64,000 bases of DNA from Jeotgalibaca sp052266715 (GTDB taxonomy: Bacteria > Bacillota > Bacilli > Lactobacillales > Aerococcaceae), in NCBI GenBank assembly GCA_052266715.1, contig JBQPRB010000001.1. One strand, 5' to 3'. Below, in pieces: positions 8,762-17,418 of the stretch (positions are counted from its first letter, which is position 1; the number at the start of each line of letters is the position of its first letter). The translations under genes and the position numbers were made by a program. The notes under the pieces are model-generated. The model was not told the DNA's origin. It searched no databases and worked only from the letters and a program-made list of their open reading frames with translations.

Positions 8762-9361
8762 TTACTTCATGAATCCATTCAAGTAACGGGAGAGTATTTC
8801 ATATGAGATTTTCGCCATTTGAGCCGGTGAATCTTTCATTCCTTCATGTAACCAGGTCTGGACTGTTCCTTGAATTGCATACGAAATGGCGGATACCACA
8901 TAAACGGCCGGAATTTCCAAACTCATGGAACTAAAGCGGTCCACAAAATTATCTTTTAACAGTTCATTGAATTTAATATGGAAGGAATAATTCCCATTTT
9001 CACCAGTCAAACTCTTGATGAAACGGTGATGTTCCTTAATATAGTCGAACAAGGCAATTAAACCTTCTTCAATTTCCTCACGAACACTTCCCACACCATT
9101 GTTATTGACTGCTAACGTAATGATTTCGGTCCCAATTTCACGCATTTCCAAAATCAATTGGTTAATACTTTTTTCCATCAAGTCGTACTTATCCACATAA
9201 TGGAGATAAAATGTCCCTCTATTTATACCTGCTAAATCAGTGATTTCTTTCACTGTAATTTCATCAATTGTCTTTTGTTCCAGTAAAGTTGTGAGTGCAT
9301 TCAAAATTTCTTTTTTTGTCCGAACAACACGACGGTCGGTTTGTTTGCCATTAATTCTCAT
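8762..9361 (-). CDS. TetR family transcriptional regulator
   Basis: A 199-residue regulator with an N-terminal TetR helix-turn-helix (VRTKKEILNALTTLLE, then ITVKEITDLAGINRGTFYLHY near residues 40-60) and a variable helical C-terminal ligand domain. AGGAGG precedes the ATG. It leads a two-gene operon with the GTPase gene at 7519-8739, so self-regulation of the operon is likely. The FYLHYVDKYDL motif resembles the TetR/DhaS-like subgroup common in lactic acid bacteria. The inducer is unknown. Confidence 0.9.
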   Translation of the reverse strand: MRINGKQTDRRVVRTKKEILNALTTLLEQKTIDEITVKEITDLAGINRGTFYLHYVDKYDLMEKSINQLILEMREIGTEIITLAVNNNGVGSVREEIEEGLIALFDYIKEHHRFIKSLTGENGNYSFHIKFNELLKDNFVDRFSSMSLEIPAVYVVSAISYAIQGTVQTWLHEGMKDSPAQMAKISYEILSRYLNGFMK

Positions 9362-9486
9362 AGTAACCTCCTATAATTGGTGCGTGCCGATACATACTAG
9401 CTTTTTCTCATTATATTACAAAAGCGCTCTTATTCACAACAAAAACTGGATAACAGTTGAATACTAGAATAAGTGTTGAAAAAACA

Positions 9487-9517
9487 GAAAAACCCGGGGA
9501 CAATGGCGCCCCAGGGT
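9487..9517 (-). terminator. terminator of the YugP-like protease gene
   Basis: On the minus strand ACCCTGGGGC pairs with GTCCCCGGGT (two G-U pairs) around a 6-nt loop, followed by a T run. Confidence 0.8.
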
Positions 9518-9523
9518 GATGAA

Positions 9524-10228
9524 TCAGTCTCTTCTGCGGCCACCAAACAATAGAACCAATCGTAATAATTGTAGGAAGCTCATAATTGCTGCAGCGACGT
9601 AAGTCAAAGCCGCAGCATTTAAAACACTTTTTGCTTTAGGAACTTCATCGCGCTCCAAAATATTTCCCCCGCCAAGAATTTGCAAGGCGCGGTTTGAAGC
9701 ATTGAATTCTACGGGTAAGGTCACAACTTGAAACACAAACGTCATGGCAAACATCAAAATACCGAGTTGAACCAAGAACTGTCCACCCGACCCGATGATA
9801 AGCCCGATCAAAATCATGGGCCAGGAAATACCTTGACCAATATTAGCGAGTGGCACCAATCCATGGCGCAAACGCAATGGGATATAACCAACCTGGTCTT
9901 GAATCGCGTGGCCAACCTCATGAGCTGCAACACCGATAGCTGCTACCGATGTGGAATCGGCTGTTGTGTCGGAAAGACGCAATACTTTGTTACGGGCATC
10001 GTAGTGGTCTGTCAAATCGCCACGAACACGTTCAATCCGGACATCATGGATACCAGACTGGTCCAGGATATATTGTGCTGCTCGCGTAGCCGTGAATCCT
10101 TTCCGGCTGGCAACTTGACTGTATTTAGTAAAGGTACTTTTTACATAAGCTTGCGCCGCAAGGGAAATAACGAGACCAATGATTATTAAGAAATAGGTTC
10201 TGTCAAAAATGGGATATAAAAAAGGCAT
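9524..10228 (-). CDS. YugP-like membrane zinc metallopeptidase
   Basis: A 234-residue neutral zinc metallopeptidase of the YugP family (Zn_peptidase_2). An N-terminal membrane helix (residues about 12-28) anchors it; the catalytic HEVGH lies at residues 103-107, followed by two or three hydrophobic segments and a short charged end (LLFGGRRRD). Length and order match the family. The fold is known for this family, but the physiological substrate is not. It sits 55 bp downstream of the 5'-nucleotidase gene on the same strand and probably shares transcripts with it. Confidence 0.9.
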   Translation of the reverse strand: MPFLYPIFDRTYFLIIIGLVISLAAQAYVKSTFTKYSQVASRKGFTATRAAQYILDQSGIHDVRIERVRGDLTDHYDARNKVLRLSDTTADSTSVAAIGVAAHEVGHAIQDQVGYIPLRLRHGLVPLANIGQGISWPMILIGLIIGSGGQFLVQLGILMFAMTFVFQVVTLPVEFNASNRALQILGGGNILERDEVPKAKSVLNAAALTYVAAAIMSFLQLLRLVLLFGGRRRD

Positions 10229-10283
10229 GTATACCCCTCCTTTCTAATTTATCATATCAGATGGATATGAATTTTCCATGAAT

Positions 10284-10898
10284 TTATTTGAAGGCTGCCA
10301 AAGTTTTTTCATAATTTTTTAGTCTTCGCTCACGCGTTTCTTCAACCCGGTCTTTTTTATTGGCAACGAAATGTGTGTGGGCATCCAACCAGTTATCAAT
10401 ACGCGTGAATGGCGCTTCGATTTTTTGATTAAAGTGTGCCGTGTATAAAATACCGGTCCCCTGGAATTGATGCAGTTGTTTCAAGTTGTCATCAATCAAA
10501 TAATCGGAGCGAACCACTTTTTTATTTCCACAATAAATATAGTGATTCACATCCAAAAACGGGAAGTATTCTTGGAGCCACTCGAATTTATCCTGGAAGG
10601 AACCGGGAATTTCCATGGCAGCAGTCGCGATATAGACATCGTAGATACTATTTAATTCCTCAACCACTTCGATGGCATTTTCTTTCACCACTAAATCCCG
10701 CGTAAAACCCGGTGCATTCATTTCGTTAAACAATTGGACCATCGTCACTTCGTCGAAGAGATTCTCTAAATCCATTGTCAGCAAATCATCCGGCACATAG
10801 TTGGTTTGCTTCAAAGCGTTATAAGACAAGACCATTTTCTCCGTGGTTCCCGCTAAAACATCATCCATATCGATGGCAATACTTAATTTCTCAGTCAT
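10284..10898 (-). CDS. 5'(3')-deoxyribonucleotidase-like HAD phosphatase (NT5C type)
   Basis: A 204-residue HAD-superfamily phosphatase. The nucleophile motif DMDDV is at residues 10-14, and the sequence around IATAAMEIPGSFQDKFEWL and SDYLIDDN fits the NT5C/YorS-type nucleotidase family, which removes 5'-phosphate from pyrimidine deoxynucleotides. The enzyme should be cytosolic and Mg-dependent. It lies just downstream of pyrP on the same strand but behind that gene's terminator, so it has its own start or depends on read-through. The physical neighbourhood fits pyrimidine handling. Confidence 0.85.
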   Translation of the reverse strand: MTEKLSIAIDMDDVLAGTTEKMVLSYNALKQTNYVPDDLLTMDLENLFDEVTMVQLFNEMNAPGFTRDLVVKENAIEVVEELNSIYDVYIATAAMEIPGSFQDKFEWLQEYFPFLDVNHYIYCGNKKVVRSDYLIDDNLKQLHQFQGTGILYTAHFNQKIEAPFTRIDNWLDAHTHFVANKKDRVEETRERRLKNYEKTLAAFK

Positions 10899-10983
10899 AT
10901 TTAGTTGATCCCCTTATTTAGTTTCTATCTATATTATACCAGAAACCATTGGCTGATAAGAATTATCAAGCTTTTGTAAAAAC

Positions 10984-11013
10984 AAAAAGCGAGCCGATCA
11001 TCGGCTCGCTTTT
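10984..11013. terminator. bidirectional terminator after pyrP
   Basis: A long palindrome (AAAAAGCGAGCCGA paired with TCGGCTCGCTTTT) with A and T runs on both sides. It serves the pyrP gene on the minus strand. Confidence 0.85.
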
Positions 11014-11023
11014 CTTGTATTTA

Positions 11024-12358
11024 TTATAATTCTTCAGCTATTTTTTTTTTTGGCAAACTAATTTCTGGTACTTCCTTTGGGTCATAAGATTCTTCTTGCG
11101 GTAAAATCAGGTTCAAGATAATTCCTGCCAAAGCGCTTAGGGCTGTACCGGAAAGCGTCAAGAAGCTCAATTCCAATGTTGCGCCACCCAGACCCAGTAC
11201 CAACATGGAGCTAGCAATGATCAGGTTACGGACTTGCCCGAAGTCTACTTGCTCTTCAATCAAAACTTTCAAACCGTTACTTGCGATAACACCATATAAC
11301 AGGATAGACATTCCGCCCAGTACTGCGTTTGGAATAGTAGAAATCAAAGCTGTGAATTTACCAAGGAAACTCATTCCGATTGCAAAGAATGCTGCGTTAC
11401 GGATGATGGATACCGAAGCGATACGTGTCATACCAATAACGCCGGTATTTTCGCCGTAAGTTGTGTTCGCTGGTCCACCGATGAAAGCAGAAACTGCGGT
11501 AGCGACCCCGTCACCAATCAAGGTGCGGTTCAAGCCTGGTTCTTTCAAGAATTGACGGTTACAGATTTTACCAAGAACAGTATGGTCCCCGATATGTTCA
11601 GAAATCGTTACAAGTGCAACTGGTACAAGCGCTAAAGCTTCAGGTCCGAAGTATAAGTCATACGTTTGGAAGTAACCTGTTTCAAACGGTAAGTAGAAAC
11701 CTGGAATTTCAAACCATTTTGCTTCCAGTACAGGTGTGAAGTCGACCAAACCGACGGCAAATGCTACCAAGTAGCCGCCCACAATCCCTACTAAGAAAGG
11801 AATGATTTTGAAGAAACCTTTGCCCTTCGTATTTACAAAAGCGGTGATCAAGAAAGTTGCTACTGCAACGAACATATTACGGATATCACCGCCGGCCACG
11901 AAACCAGCGTTAGATACCGCTGAACCTGCCAAGCCTAAACCGATAACCATGATCATTGGTCCGATGACGATTGGCGGCAACAATTTGTCGATCCATTTTG
12001 TTCCAATCAATTTGATCAATCCTGCTACCAGGACGTAGACCAAACCAACCATCACAACACCCGTTTGTGCGGCACTGATATCGCCGCCCATTTGTTCTAT
12101 GGCGACTCCCATGGCAGCAATGTAAGCAAAAGACGATCCCAAGTAAACCGGTACTTTTGATTTTGTAGCAACTTGATAAATGAGCGTTCCGATACCACTT
12201 GCGAACAACGCGACTGAAACAGGCATCCCTAAGATTAGTGGTACAAGAATTGTAGCACCAAACATTGCAAATACGTGCTGGAAACTTAACAAGATTCCTT
12301 TCAATACAGGTGGTTTTTCGTGAACATCCAACAATAATGGTCTTTGATTAATAGCCAT
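11024..12358 (-). CDS. pyrP: uracil permease (NCS2 family)
   Basis: A 444-residue NCS2-family nucleobase:proton symporter with about twelve to fourteen membrane segments. Family marks are visible: GSSFAYIAAMGVA near the N-terminus, the conserved SEHIGD motif (residues about 255-260) and NTTYGENTGVIGMTR a little later. The choice of uracil over xanthine rests on the leader, which carries a PyrR-type attenuator. PyrR control is known for uracil permease genes. RBS TAGGAGG precedes the ATG. It appears to be monocistronic, with a strong terminator after it. Confidence 0.93.
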   Translation of the reverse strand: MAINQRPLLLDVHEKPPVLKGILLSFQHVFAMFGATILVPLILGMPVSVALFASGIGTLIYQVATKSKVPVYLGSSFAYIAAMGVAIEQMGGDISAAQTGVVMVGLVYVLVAGLIKLIGTKWIDKLLPPIVIGPMIMVIGLGLAGSAVSNAGFVAGGDIRNMFVAVATFLITAFVNTKGKGFFKIIPFLVGIVGGYLVAFAVGLVDFTPVLEAKWFEIPGFYLPFETGYFQTYDLYFGPEALALVPVALVTISEHIGDHTVLGKICNRQFLKEPGLNRTLIGDGVATAVSAFIGGPANTTYGENTGVIGMTRIASVSIIRNAAFFAIGMSFLGKFTALISTIPNAVLGGMSILLYGVIASNGLKVLIEEQVDFGQVRNLIIASSMLVLGLGGATLELSFLTLSGTALSALAGIILNLILPQEESYDPKEVPEISLPKKKIAEEL

Positions 12359-12385
12359 ACCTTATTCCTCCTAGTTTTTGGGCAT

Positions 12386-12470
12386 AAAAAAACGCCCTTT
12401 TTCTACGCAAAAGGACCTATAGGTATCAAATATGGATTTGTTACCCTTCTTGACCTCTCTGGATCACTTT
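12386..12470 (-). promoter_or_regulatory. PyrR-binding attenuator in the pyrP leader
   Basis: On the minus strand the leader holds GATCCAGAGAGGTC (about 12452-12466), which matches the conserved PyrR-binding hairpin loop (UCCAGAGAGGYU). Downstream is a terminator: GTCCTTTT (12409-12416) pairs with AAAAGGGC (12394-12401) around a 7-nt loop, followed by seven T residues. By the established mechanism, UMP/UTP-bound PyrR stabilises the anti-antiterminator and the terminator forms, lowering uracil uptake when pyrimidines are plentiful. Confidence 0.88.
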
Positions 12471-12489
12471 AAAGGACTTTGCTCCGGAT

Positions 12490-12518
12490 AATATAGCATG
12501 GCTTTTCAAAAAATGCAA
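12490..12518 (-). promoter_or_regulatory. pyrP promoter
   Basis: On the minus strand TTGCAT (12513-12518) and TATATT (12490-12495) are separated by 17 bp, placing the start point just before the PyrR element. Confidence 0.8.
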
Positions 12519-12625
12519 GAAAAGATTCTTTGAAAAGACTATGGTAATTTTAATCGAATTTTCGTTAAAATTTTACACAATCCAAAAGATTTCTTCACAT
12601 TTTTCCAGTATGCTATTCATGTAAG

Positions 12626-12719
12626 TAAAAGCCATGGCTTTTCAGACCTAAATTTCATAAACATTGTTAGGAGCTGCAACTCCTATCCCTTTAAACAACG
12701 CTGAGGCGTTGTTTTTTTT
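12626..12719 (+). ncRNA. candidate small structured RNA ending in a strong terminator
   Basis: No gene precedes the strong terminator at 12693-12719 (AAACAACGC paired with GCGTTGTTT, TGAG loop, T run), so something untranslated must be transcribed here. Upstream lie two more hairpins: the perfect palindrome AAAAGCCATGGCTTTT (12627-12642) and AGGAG...CTCCT (12669-12684). A possible extended -10 (TGCTATTCA at 12611-12619) would start an RNA of about 95 nt. The 12-mer CATGGCTTTTCA occurs both here (12633-12644) and in the pyrP promoter spacer (12497-12508). I do not recognise the RNA. It could also be an attenuated leader of the following gene. Confidence 0.4.
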
Positions 12720-12746
12720 CGTTTAAAAAAGTAACGGCTCTTCGTG

Positions 12747-12774
12747 TTAATTTCTAAGCGAAGGGTGTTATACT
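12747..12774 (+). promoter_or_regulatory. extended -10 promoter of the NAD(P)HX repair gene
   Basis: TTAATT (12747-12752), 16 bp, then TATACT (12769-12774) preceded by TGT, giving an extended -10. The start codon follows at 12807 behind GGAGGAG. Confidence 0.6.
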
Positions 12775-12806
12775 AAACATGAGCGATTGATAATGGAGGA
12801 GTTTTA

Positions 12807-14363
12807 ATGAAAAAGTTAGTAAATAGTGCCCAAATGAAAAAAATAGACATGTATGCAATCGATAATATCGGCATTCCTGCTCTTGTTTTGATGGAAAATG
12901 CAGCCTATGCCGTTGTGAGCAATATGGAAAAAGTCATCTCTAGGGAAGATATTATTTTAATTGTATGCGGGTCTGGAAATAACGGTGGCGACGGGCTGGC
13001 AGTGGCACGTATTTTATTAAATCGCGGTTATCAAGTGGACGTGTTTTTGGCAGGAAATCCTGCATATTTGTCAAAAGAAACAGCGCAACAACTTAAAATC
13101 GTCGAAAATTTGGATATGGTCATTTGGAATACATTGGACGAAGTGAATTTCGCCAACTATACGATTTTAGTCGATGCCCTTTTTGGTATCGGATTGGATC
13201 GGGATGTGGATGGCGAGACAACTTCCATAATCAAAGCAATGAATACGCATGAAGGCATTATTTTCGCAGTCGATATGCCCTCTGGTATTTCCGCAGATGA
13301 CGGGAAAATAAAAGGTGTCGCAGTCAGAGCTGACTACACGGTTACGTTCGGTGAAGAAAAAGTAGGCCAGCTTCTATTCCCCGGCAGTGCTTATTGCGGA
13401 ACTTTGGTGGTGGCTGATATTGGTTTCCCACCCATTGCAGCGGATACCGTTGATTCAGAATTTTATCGCTATGAAAAAAGTGATTTGGCGCGTTTGCCGA
13501 GACGCCAGGCCTACAGCAACAAAGGAACCTTTGGGCGTGTGTTAATTGTGGCAGGTGCCATAAATATGAGTGGGGCTGCTTATTTATCAGCACATGCGGC
13601 TTATCGTACGGGTGCCGGCTTGGTTGAGATTTTGACAGTTGACGCAAATCGAACAATTTTACAGACGCAATTACCGGAAGCAGTTTTAACGACATTTAAT
13701 CCAGATCAATTGGATGAAGCAGAAGAAAAAGAAAAAATCAAACAAGCCGTGAAACGTTCCCGCGTCATTGTGATGGGACCAGGACTTGGTGTTTCCGATG
13801 AATCGAAAAAATTGTTGGATTACGTGACTTTGCAAGCGAATGTTCCGTTGATTGTGGATGCGGATGCGATTAACGTTGCCGCACATTTTTATAACACTTT
13901 CCCATTGATGCGTGGAAATGCCTGTTTACGCCTGGGTGAGTTGAACAATTCATTACCAAAAGGAACCATTTTAACGCCGCACTTGCTGGAATTGGCACGG
14001 TTGATGGATATGCCTGTTAATAAAATTCAGGAAGATTTGTTGAATACAGCGGACATTTGTACGAAAGATACCGACTTGGTTTATGTACTTAAAGACGCGC
14101 GTTCGGTGGTAGCGCATGGGCACGAACGGTATATCAACTCTTCCGGAAATAATGGAATGGCAACGGCTGGGACTGGCGATGTTTTAACCGGAATTTTAGC
14201 GGGGTTGGTTGCGCAAGGAATGGACTCATTCGAGGCAGCGAAGTTGGGCGTTTACATTCATGGTTTGGCCGGAGATGTGGCTGCCAGCAAGAAGAATCGC
14301 TACAGCATGATGGCTTCTGATGTCGTGAACGGACTTGAGGACGTATTGGGTGGAATGGTTTAG
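12807..14363 (+). CDS. nnr: bifunctional NAD(P)HX epimerase / ADP-dependent NAD(P)HX dehydratase
   Basis: A 518-residue fusion of the two NAD(P)H-repair activities. Residues 1 to about 215 form the YjeF_N epimerase domain (NNGGDGLAVARIL, VDMPSGISADDG). The rest is the carbohydrate-kinase-like ADP-dependent dehydratase (GTFGRVLIVAGA, VMGPGLG, VDADAIN, TILTPH, AGTGDVLTGILAGL). The protein salvages hydrated NADH and NADPH in the cytosol. An insertion of about 15 residues (around PLMRGNACLRLGEL) sits between VDADAIN and TILTPH. It is a single-gene unit with its own promoter and a strong terminator. Confidence 0.93.
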   Translation: MKKLVNSAQMKKIDMYAIDNIGIPALVLMENAAYAVVSNMEKVISREDIILIVCGSGNNGGDGLAVARILLNRGYQVDVFLAGNPAYLSKETAQQLKIVENLDMVIWNTLDEVNFANYTILVDALFGIGLDRDVDGETTSIIKAMNTHEGIIFAVDMPSGISADDGKIKGVAVRADYTVTFGEEKVGQLLFPGSAYCGTLVVADIGFPPIAADTVDSEFYRYEKSDLARLPRRQAYSNKGTFGRVLIVAGAINMSGAAYLSAHAAYRTGAGLVEILTVDANRTILQTQLPEAVLTTFNPDQLDEAEEKEKIKQAVKRSRVIVMGPGLGVSDESKKLLDYVTLQANVPLIVDADAINVAAHFYNTFPLMRGNACLRLGELNNSLPKGTILTPHLLELARLMDMPVNKIQEDLLNTADICTKDTDLVYVLKDARSVVAHGHERYINSSGNNGMATAGTGDVLTGILAGLVAQGMDSFEAAKLGVYIHGLAGDVAASKKNRYSMMASDVVNGLEDVLGGMV

Positions 14364-14377
14364 ACAATAATTATAAT

Positions 14378-14419
14378 AAATCAAAAAAACCTGCAGAAAT
14401 CTGCAGGTTTTTTTGATTT
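14378..14419. terminator. bidirectional terminator between convergent genes
   Basis: A perfect long stem (AAATCAAAAAAACCTGCAG with its complement) around an AAAT loop, with A and T runs on both sides. It serves both the NAD(P)HX gene and the SDR gene. Confidence 0.9.
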
Positions 14420-14420
14420 A

Positions 14421-15296
14421 TTATCCGTTCACAATCTCGCCACCGTTAACATGGATGGTTTGGCCGGTTACATAGCTCGAATCGTCACTTGCCAGGTAAA
14501 CATAGGCTGGCGCACATTCGTAAGATTCTCCGGCGCGGCCTAACGGTTGGTCGCCACCGTGTTCTTCTTTGTCGCGTCCAGTTGTGGCAGGAATGAGCGG
14601 TGTCCAGATAGGTCCTGGCGCAACCGCATTGACCCGGATTTTTTTATCTAAAATTTCTTGGTTCTGTGCAAGTGAACGAGTGAATGCCAAGATGGCACCT
14701 TTTGTGGAGGCATAATCCAGCAAGTTCGGTGAGCCACGATATGCCGTCACAGATGTACTGTTTATGATACGCGCGCCTTTGGTGAAGTGTGGCATGGCAG
14801 CTTTCACGAAATAGAACATGGCAAAAATATTCGTTCTGAAGGTTCGGTCAAGTTGTGCTGCTGTAATATCCATGATTGATTCTTGCTGCAACTGTTGCGC
14901 TGCATTATTAACCAAGATATCAATCTGCCCAAACGCTTGAACAGCCTTGTCGATTACAGTCTGCGCAAAATCCTCGTCACCCACATCGCCCGTCAGCCAA
15001 ACGACTTCGGCGCCGTATTTCTCACAAAGCGTCCGCACTTTTTCCGCATCTTCCTCATTATCTAAATCCGTCAGGACTAACTTGGCACCTTCTTTGGCAA
15101 AGGCGACGGCAGTCGCAGCACCAATCCCACTATCAGCTCCCGTTATGATAGCAACCATATCGCGTAACTTATCTGCTGGGCTGTAGTCCGGGTTATCAAT
15201 CTGTTCTTCCGGAGACAATACTTCGTTTTCATCCGGAGACAGGTACCCTTTTTTTGGCTCTTCCGTTTCGATGATGTCTTTTTCCTTATCGGTCAT
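14421..15296 (-). CDS. SDR family oxidoreductase, YhdF/YdaD-like
   Basis: A 291-residue classical short-chain dehydrogenase with an extra N-terminal arm of about 45 residues (acidic, then YLSPDENEVLSPEEQIDNPDYS) typical of the YhdF/YdaD general-stress subgroup. The nucleotide-binding GADSGIGAATA is at residues about 53-63, NNAA at about 130, and the active-site Ser and YASTK follow. The C-terminus ends VTGQTIHVNGGEIVNG. It likely reduces or oxidises a small carbonyl or sugar substrate with NAD(P). RBS GGAGGAACC precedes the start. A stress role is known for relatives only. Confidence 0.9.
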   Translation of the reverse strand: MTDKEKDIIETEEPKKGYLSPDENEVLSPEEQIDNPDYSPADKLRDMVAIITGADSGIGAATAVAFAKEGAKLVLTDLDNEEDAEKVRTLCEKYGAEVVWLTGDVGDEDFAQTVIDKAVQAFGQIDILVNNAAQQLQQESIMDITAAQLDRTFRTNIFAMFYFVKAAMPHFTKGARIINSTSVTAYRGSPNLLDYASTKGAILAFTRSLAQNQEILDKKIRVNAVAPGPIWTPLIPATTGRDKEEHGGDQPLGRAGESYECAPAYVYLASDDSSYVTGQTIHVNGGEIVNG

Positions 15297-15368
15297 GATG
15301 GTTCCTCCTTCAATGACTAACTAAGTTTTTTAACACATCTTCATTTTAACAAGAACGATTTTGAAAGG

Positions 15369-15968
15369 CTACTGATTACGTTTTTCGCGGGAAACATGGA
15401 AGACTTTCTCACTACGTTCATAGGGCACATCGACCACATCGTTACGGACATTCATAACGCGTGCAACCACAAAGAAATAATCCGACAAGCGGTTCACAAA
15501 CTTCAACACAAAAGGGTTCACTTCTTCCGGATCCGCCTGCATAAAGCTCACAATCGTCCGTTCCGCATTCCGTGTTTCCGTGCGTAAAACATGCAGCCAG
15601 CTAGCAGCCACTGTCCCACCCGGAATAATGAAATACAAAATTTCCGGTGGGATTGCATCGTAGGCATCAATCCGTCCTTCCAGCCATTCAATGTGCTCTG
15701 TTGTTATTTTATATTCACGGTGTCCTTTGGGAATCGAAAGGTCCGATGTACAATCAAACAAAAATTGTTGGATAATCCGCAAATCCTGTTGCACATCTTC
15801 CGCATGATTTTCTTTTGCTAATGTCGCTTCGACCAAGCCACACCATGAGTTAATGTGGTCCACTTCGCCAAAAGCATCCACGCGCGCGTCATTTTTATCA
15901 ACCGCTTTTCCGCCGCCAATGCGGGTCTTCCCTTTGTCGCCCGTACGCGTATAAATTGATGGTTTCAT
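15369..15968 (-). CDS. cob(I)alamin adenosyltransferase, PduO type
   Basis: A 199-residue PduO-type ATP:cob(I)alamin adenosyltransferase. The signature YTRTGDKGKTRIGGG is at residues 6-20, followed by KNDARVDAFGEVDHINS and, near the C-terminus, LRTETRNAERT and NPFVLKFVNRLSDYFFVVAR, all family marks. The enzyme adenosylates reduced B12 for radical enzymes. No cobalamin-dependent enzyme or B12 transporter is nearby, so it stands alone here. The 5' end is 113 bp from the divergent AI-2E-type transporter start. Confidence 0.92.
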   Translation of the reverse strand: MKPSIYTRTGDKGKTRIGGGKAVDKNDARVDAFGEVDHINSWCGLVEATLAKENHAEDVQQDLRIIQQFLFDCTSDLSIPKGHREYKITTEHIEWLEGRIDAYDAIPPEILYFIIPGGTVAASWLHVLRTETRNAERTIVSFMQADPEEVNPFVLKFVNRLSDYFFVVARVMNVRNDVVDVPYERSEKVFHVSREKRNQ

Positions 15969-16081
15969 CCTATCACTCCTTTTTTTACCATCATACCAAA
16001 ATATCCAACCTTTGGATGAGATATAATGCTTGTTCTTATGCTAAACTAAGGGAAAATAAGGAATATAATGAGGTGTTTATC

Positions 16082-17272
16082 ATGATTGAAAAAGAAAAAA
16101 GGCGAACTCCCGCCACTAGCGACCAGCGCTTCATACGTTTCTTTGGCGGCAATAAGTTGCTTTTCAGTCTCGTTGTTTTAATTATGCTGGGAATTTTGGT
16201 TATGATTTATAATCAAATTTCATTTATTTTTACTCCGTTACGGGTTATTTTTTCAACTATCGTGGCCCCGGTTATTCTGGCTATTGTTTTCTTTTATATT
16301 CTGAATCCGCTCGTTACGTTTTTGGAAAAGCGTAAGGTCAATCGGACTCTCGGGACCGCGATCGTCTTCATCATTTTTCTACTTTTGTTGACGTGGGGAA
16401 TTGTATCGCTGATTCCCATTCTGGTTTCTCAAATAACTTCCTTTGTGGAAGCATTCCCTCAGTACATCGATACCCTGACAAGTCGATTTGAAGAATTTAT
16501 TGTGGGGAGTCCATTTGAATCTTATTATCACGACGCCACTGAAAAATTCGATTCCATCGTGGGTGATATCCCTGCCATGATTTGGAACTGGGTCAATAAC
16601 TCCTCACAGCGGATTGTCAGTGTCTTTTCCACCATTTCAAACGTCGTGGTTGTCTTGGTAACGTTCCCCATCATTCTCTTCTTTATGCTGACGGACCGCG
16701 GGAAATTCAAACCTTTTATCATGAAGATGACACCACCGGTTTGGCGGAATGATTTAAATGTGTTGGGAAACCGAATGACTGAAGTACTGGGATCCTATAT
16801 AGTTGGTGAAGGGTTGGTTGCTTTGAGCTTGGGTGGAATCTTATTGATAGGGTACCTGATTATCGGACTGGATTATGCTTTTGCTCTTACGGTTATCGCC
16901 ACAATCACCGCGGTTATACCTTTTATTGGGGCTACGATTGGTATTATTCCAGCGGTGGTAGTCGCTGCCTTTACCTCGCCCAGCATGCTGTTGAAAATGG
17001 CTGTTGTTTGGGTAATCGCCCAGACAATTCAGGGGAACCTGATTGAACCAAATATCATCGGCAAGAGCTTGAAGATGCATCCATTAACAATCATTATTGT
17101 CTTGTTGATTATGGGGAATCTTTTAGGTTTGATCGGTATGATTTTAGGTATTCCAATCTTCGCGATTATCCAGGTCTTGTTCGAGCACATTTTCGAAAAA
17201 TTCAAGAAACACTATAACCGTTTCTACGGCGACGTCGCTGGACATTACGAGTTTGAAAATCTGGATGACTAA
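16082..17272 (+). CDS. AI-2E family transporter (UPF0118)
   Basis: A 396-residue membrane protein with seven to eight helices typical of the AI-2E/YdiK family: helices near residues 22-45 and 58-80, a long amphipathic central part, and the conserved C-terminal block GLDYAFALTVIATITAVIPFIG and NLIEPNIIGKSLKMHPL. Most relatives are Na+/H+ antiporters or export unknown small molecules, so quorum-signal transport should not be assumed. ATG at 16082 follows GAGGTG. The stop codon overlaps the first arm of the repeat array at 17271. Confidence 0.9.
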   Translation: MIEKEKRRTPATSDQRFIRFFGGNKLLFSLVVLIMLGILVMIYNQISFIFTPLRVIFSTIVAPVILAIVFFYILNPLVTFLEKRKVNRTLGTAIVFIIFLLLLTWGIVSLIPILVSQITSFVEAFPQYIDTLTSRFEEFIVGSPFESYYHDATEKFDSIVGDIPAMIWNWVNNSSQRIVSVFSTISNVVVVLVTFPIILFFMLTDRGKFKPFIMKMTPPVWRNDLNVLGNRMTEVLGSYIVGEGLVALSLGGILLIGYLIIGLDYAFALTVIATITAVIPFIGATIGIIPAVVVAAFTSPSMLLKMAVVWVIAQTIQGNLIEPNIIGKSLKMHPLTIIIVLLIMGNLLGLIGMILGIPIFAIIQVLFEHIFEKFKKHYNRFYGDVAGHYEFENLDD

Positions 17273-17418
17273 AGTGATTACTCAACCGAATTTTGGGACC
17301 TGAGTAATCACTTTATAAGCTAAGCTGATTACTCAAATGATCTTTTTGCCCTGAGTAATCAGTTTAAACCAAAAAGTGATTACTCACGGCCATCATTGGC
17401 TTGGAGTAATCACTTTTT
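17271..17418. repeat. 51-bp-period palindromic array C (AAAGTGATTACTCA family, three hairpins)
   Basis: Three hairpins follow each other: 17271-17314, 17322-17365 and about 17372-17418. Each has 14-nt arms (AAAGTGATTACTCA and its complement) around a 16-nt spacer of different sequence. Hairpin starts are 51 and about 50-51 bp apart. The middle one has the variant arm AAGCTGATTACTCA matched by TGAGTAATCAGTTT. The first arm begins within the stop codon of the transporter gene. The last hairpin ends in a T run and can terminate plus-strand transcripts. Confidence 0.9.

Noticed and set aside
17271..17418. Array C as an ordinary terminator cluster only
   Set aside because: Only the last hairpin has a T run, loops are 16 nt and equal in length, and spacing is 51 bp as in other arrays, which simple terminators do not require.
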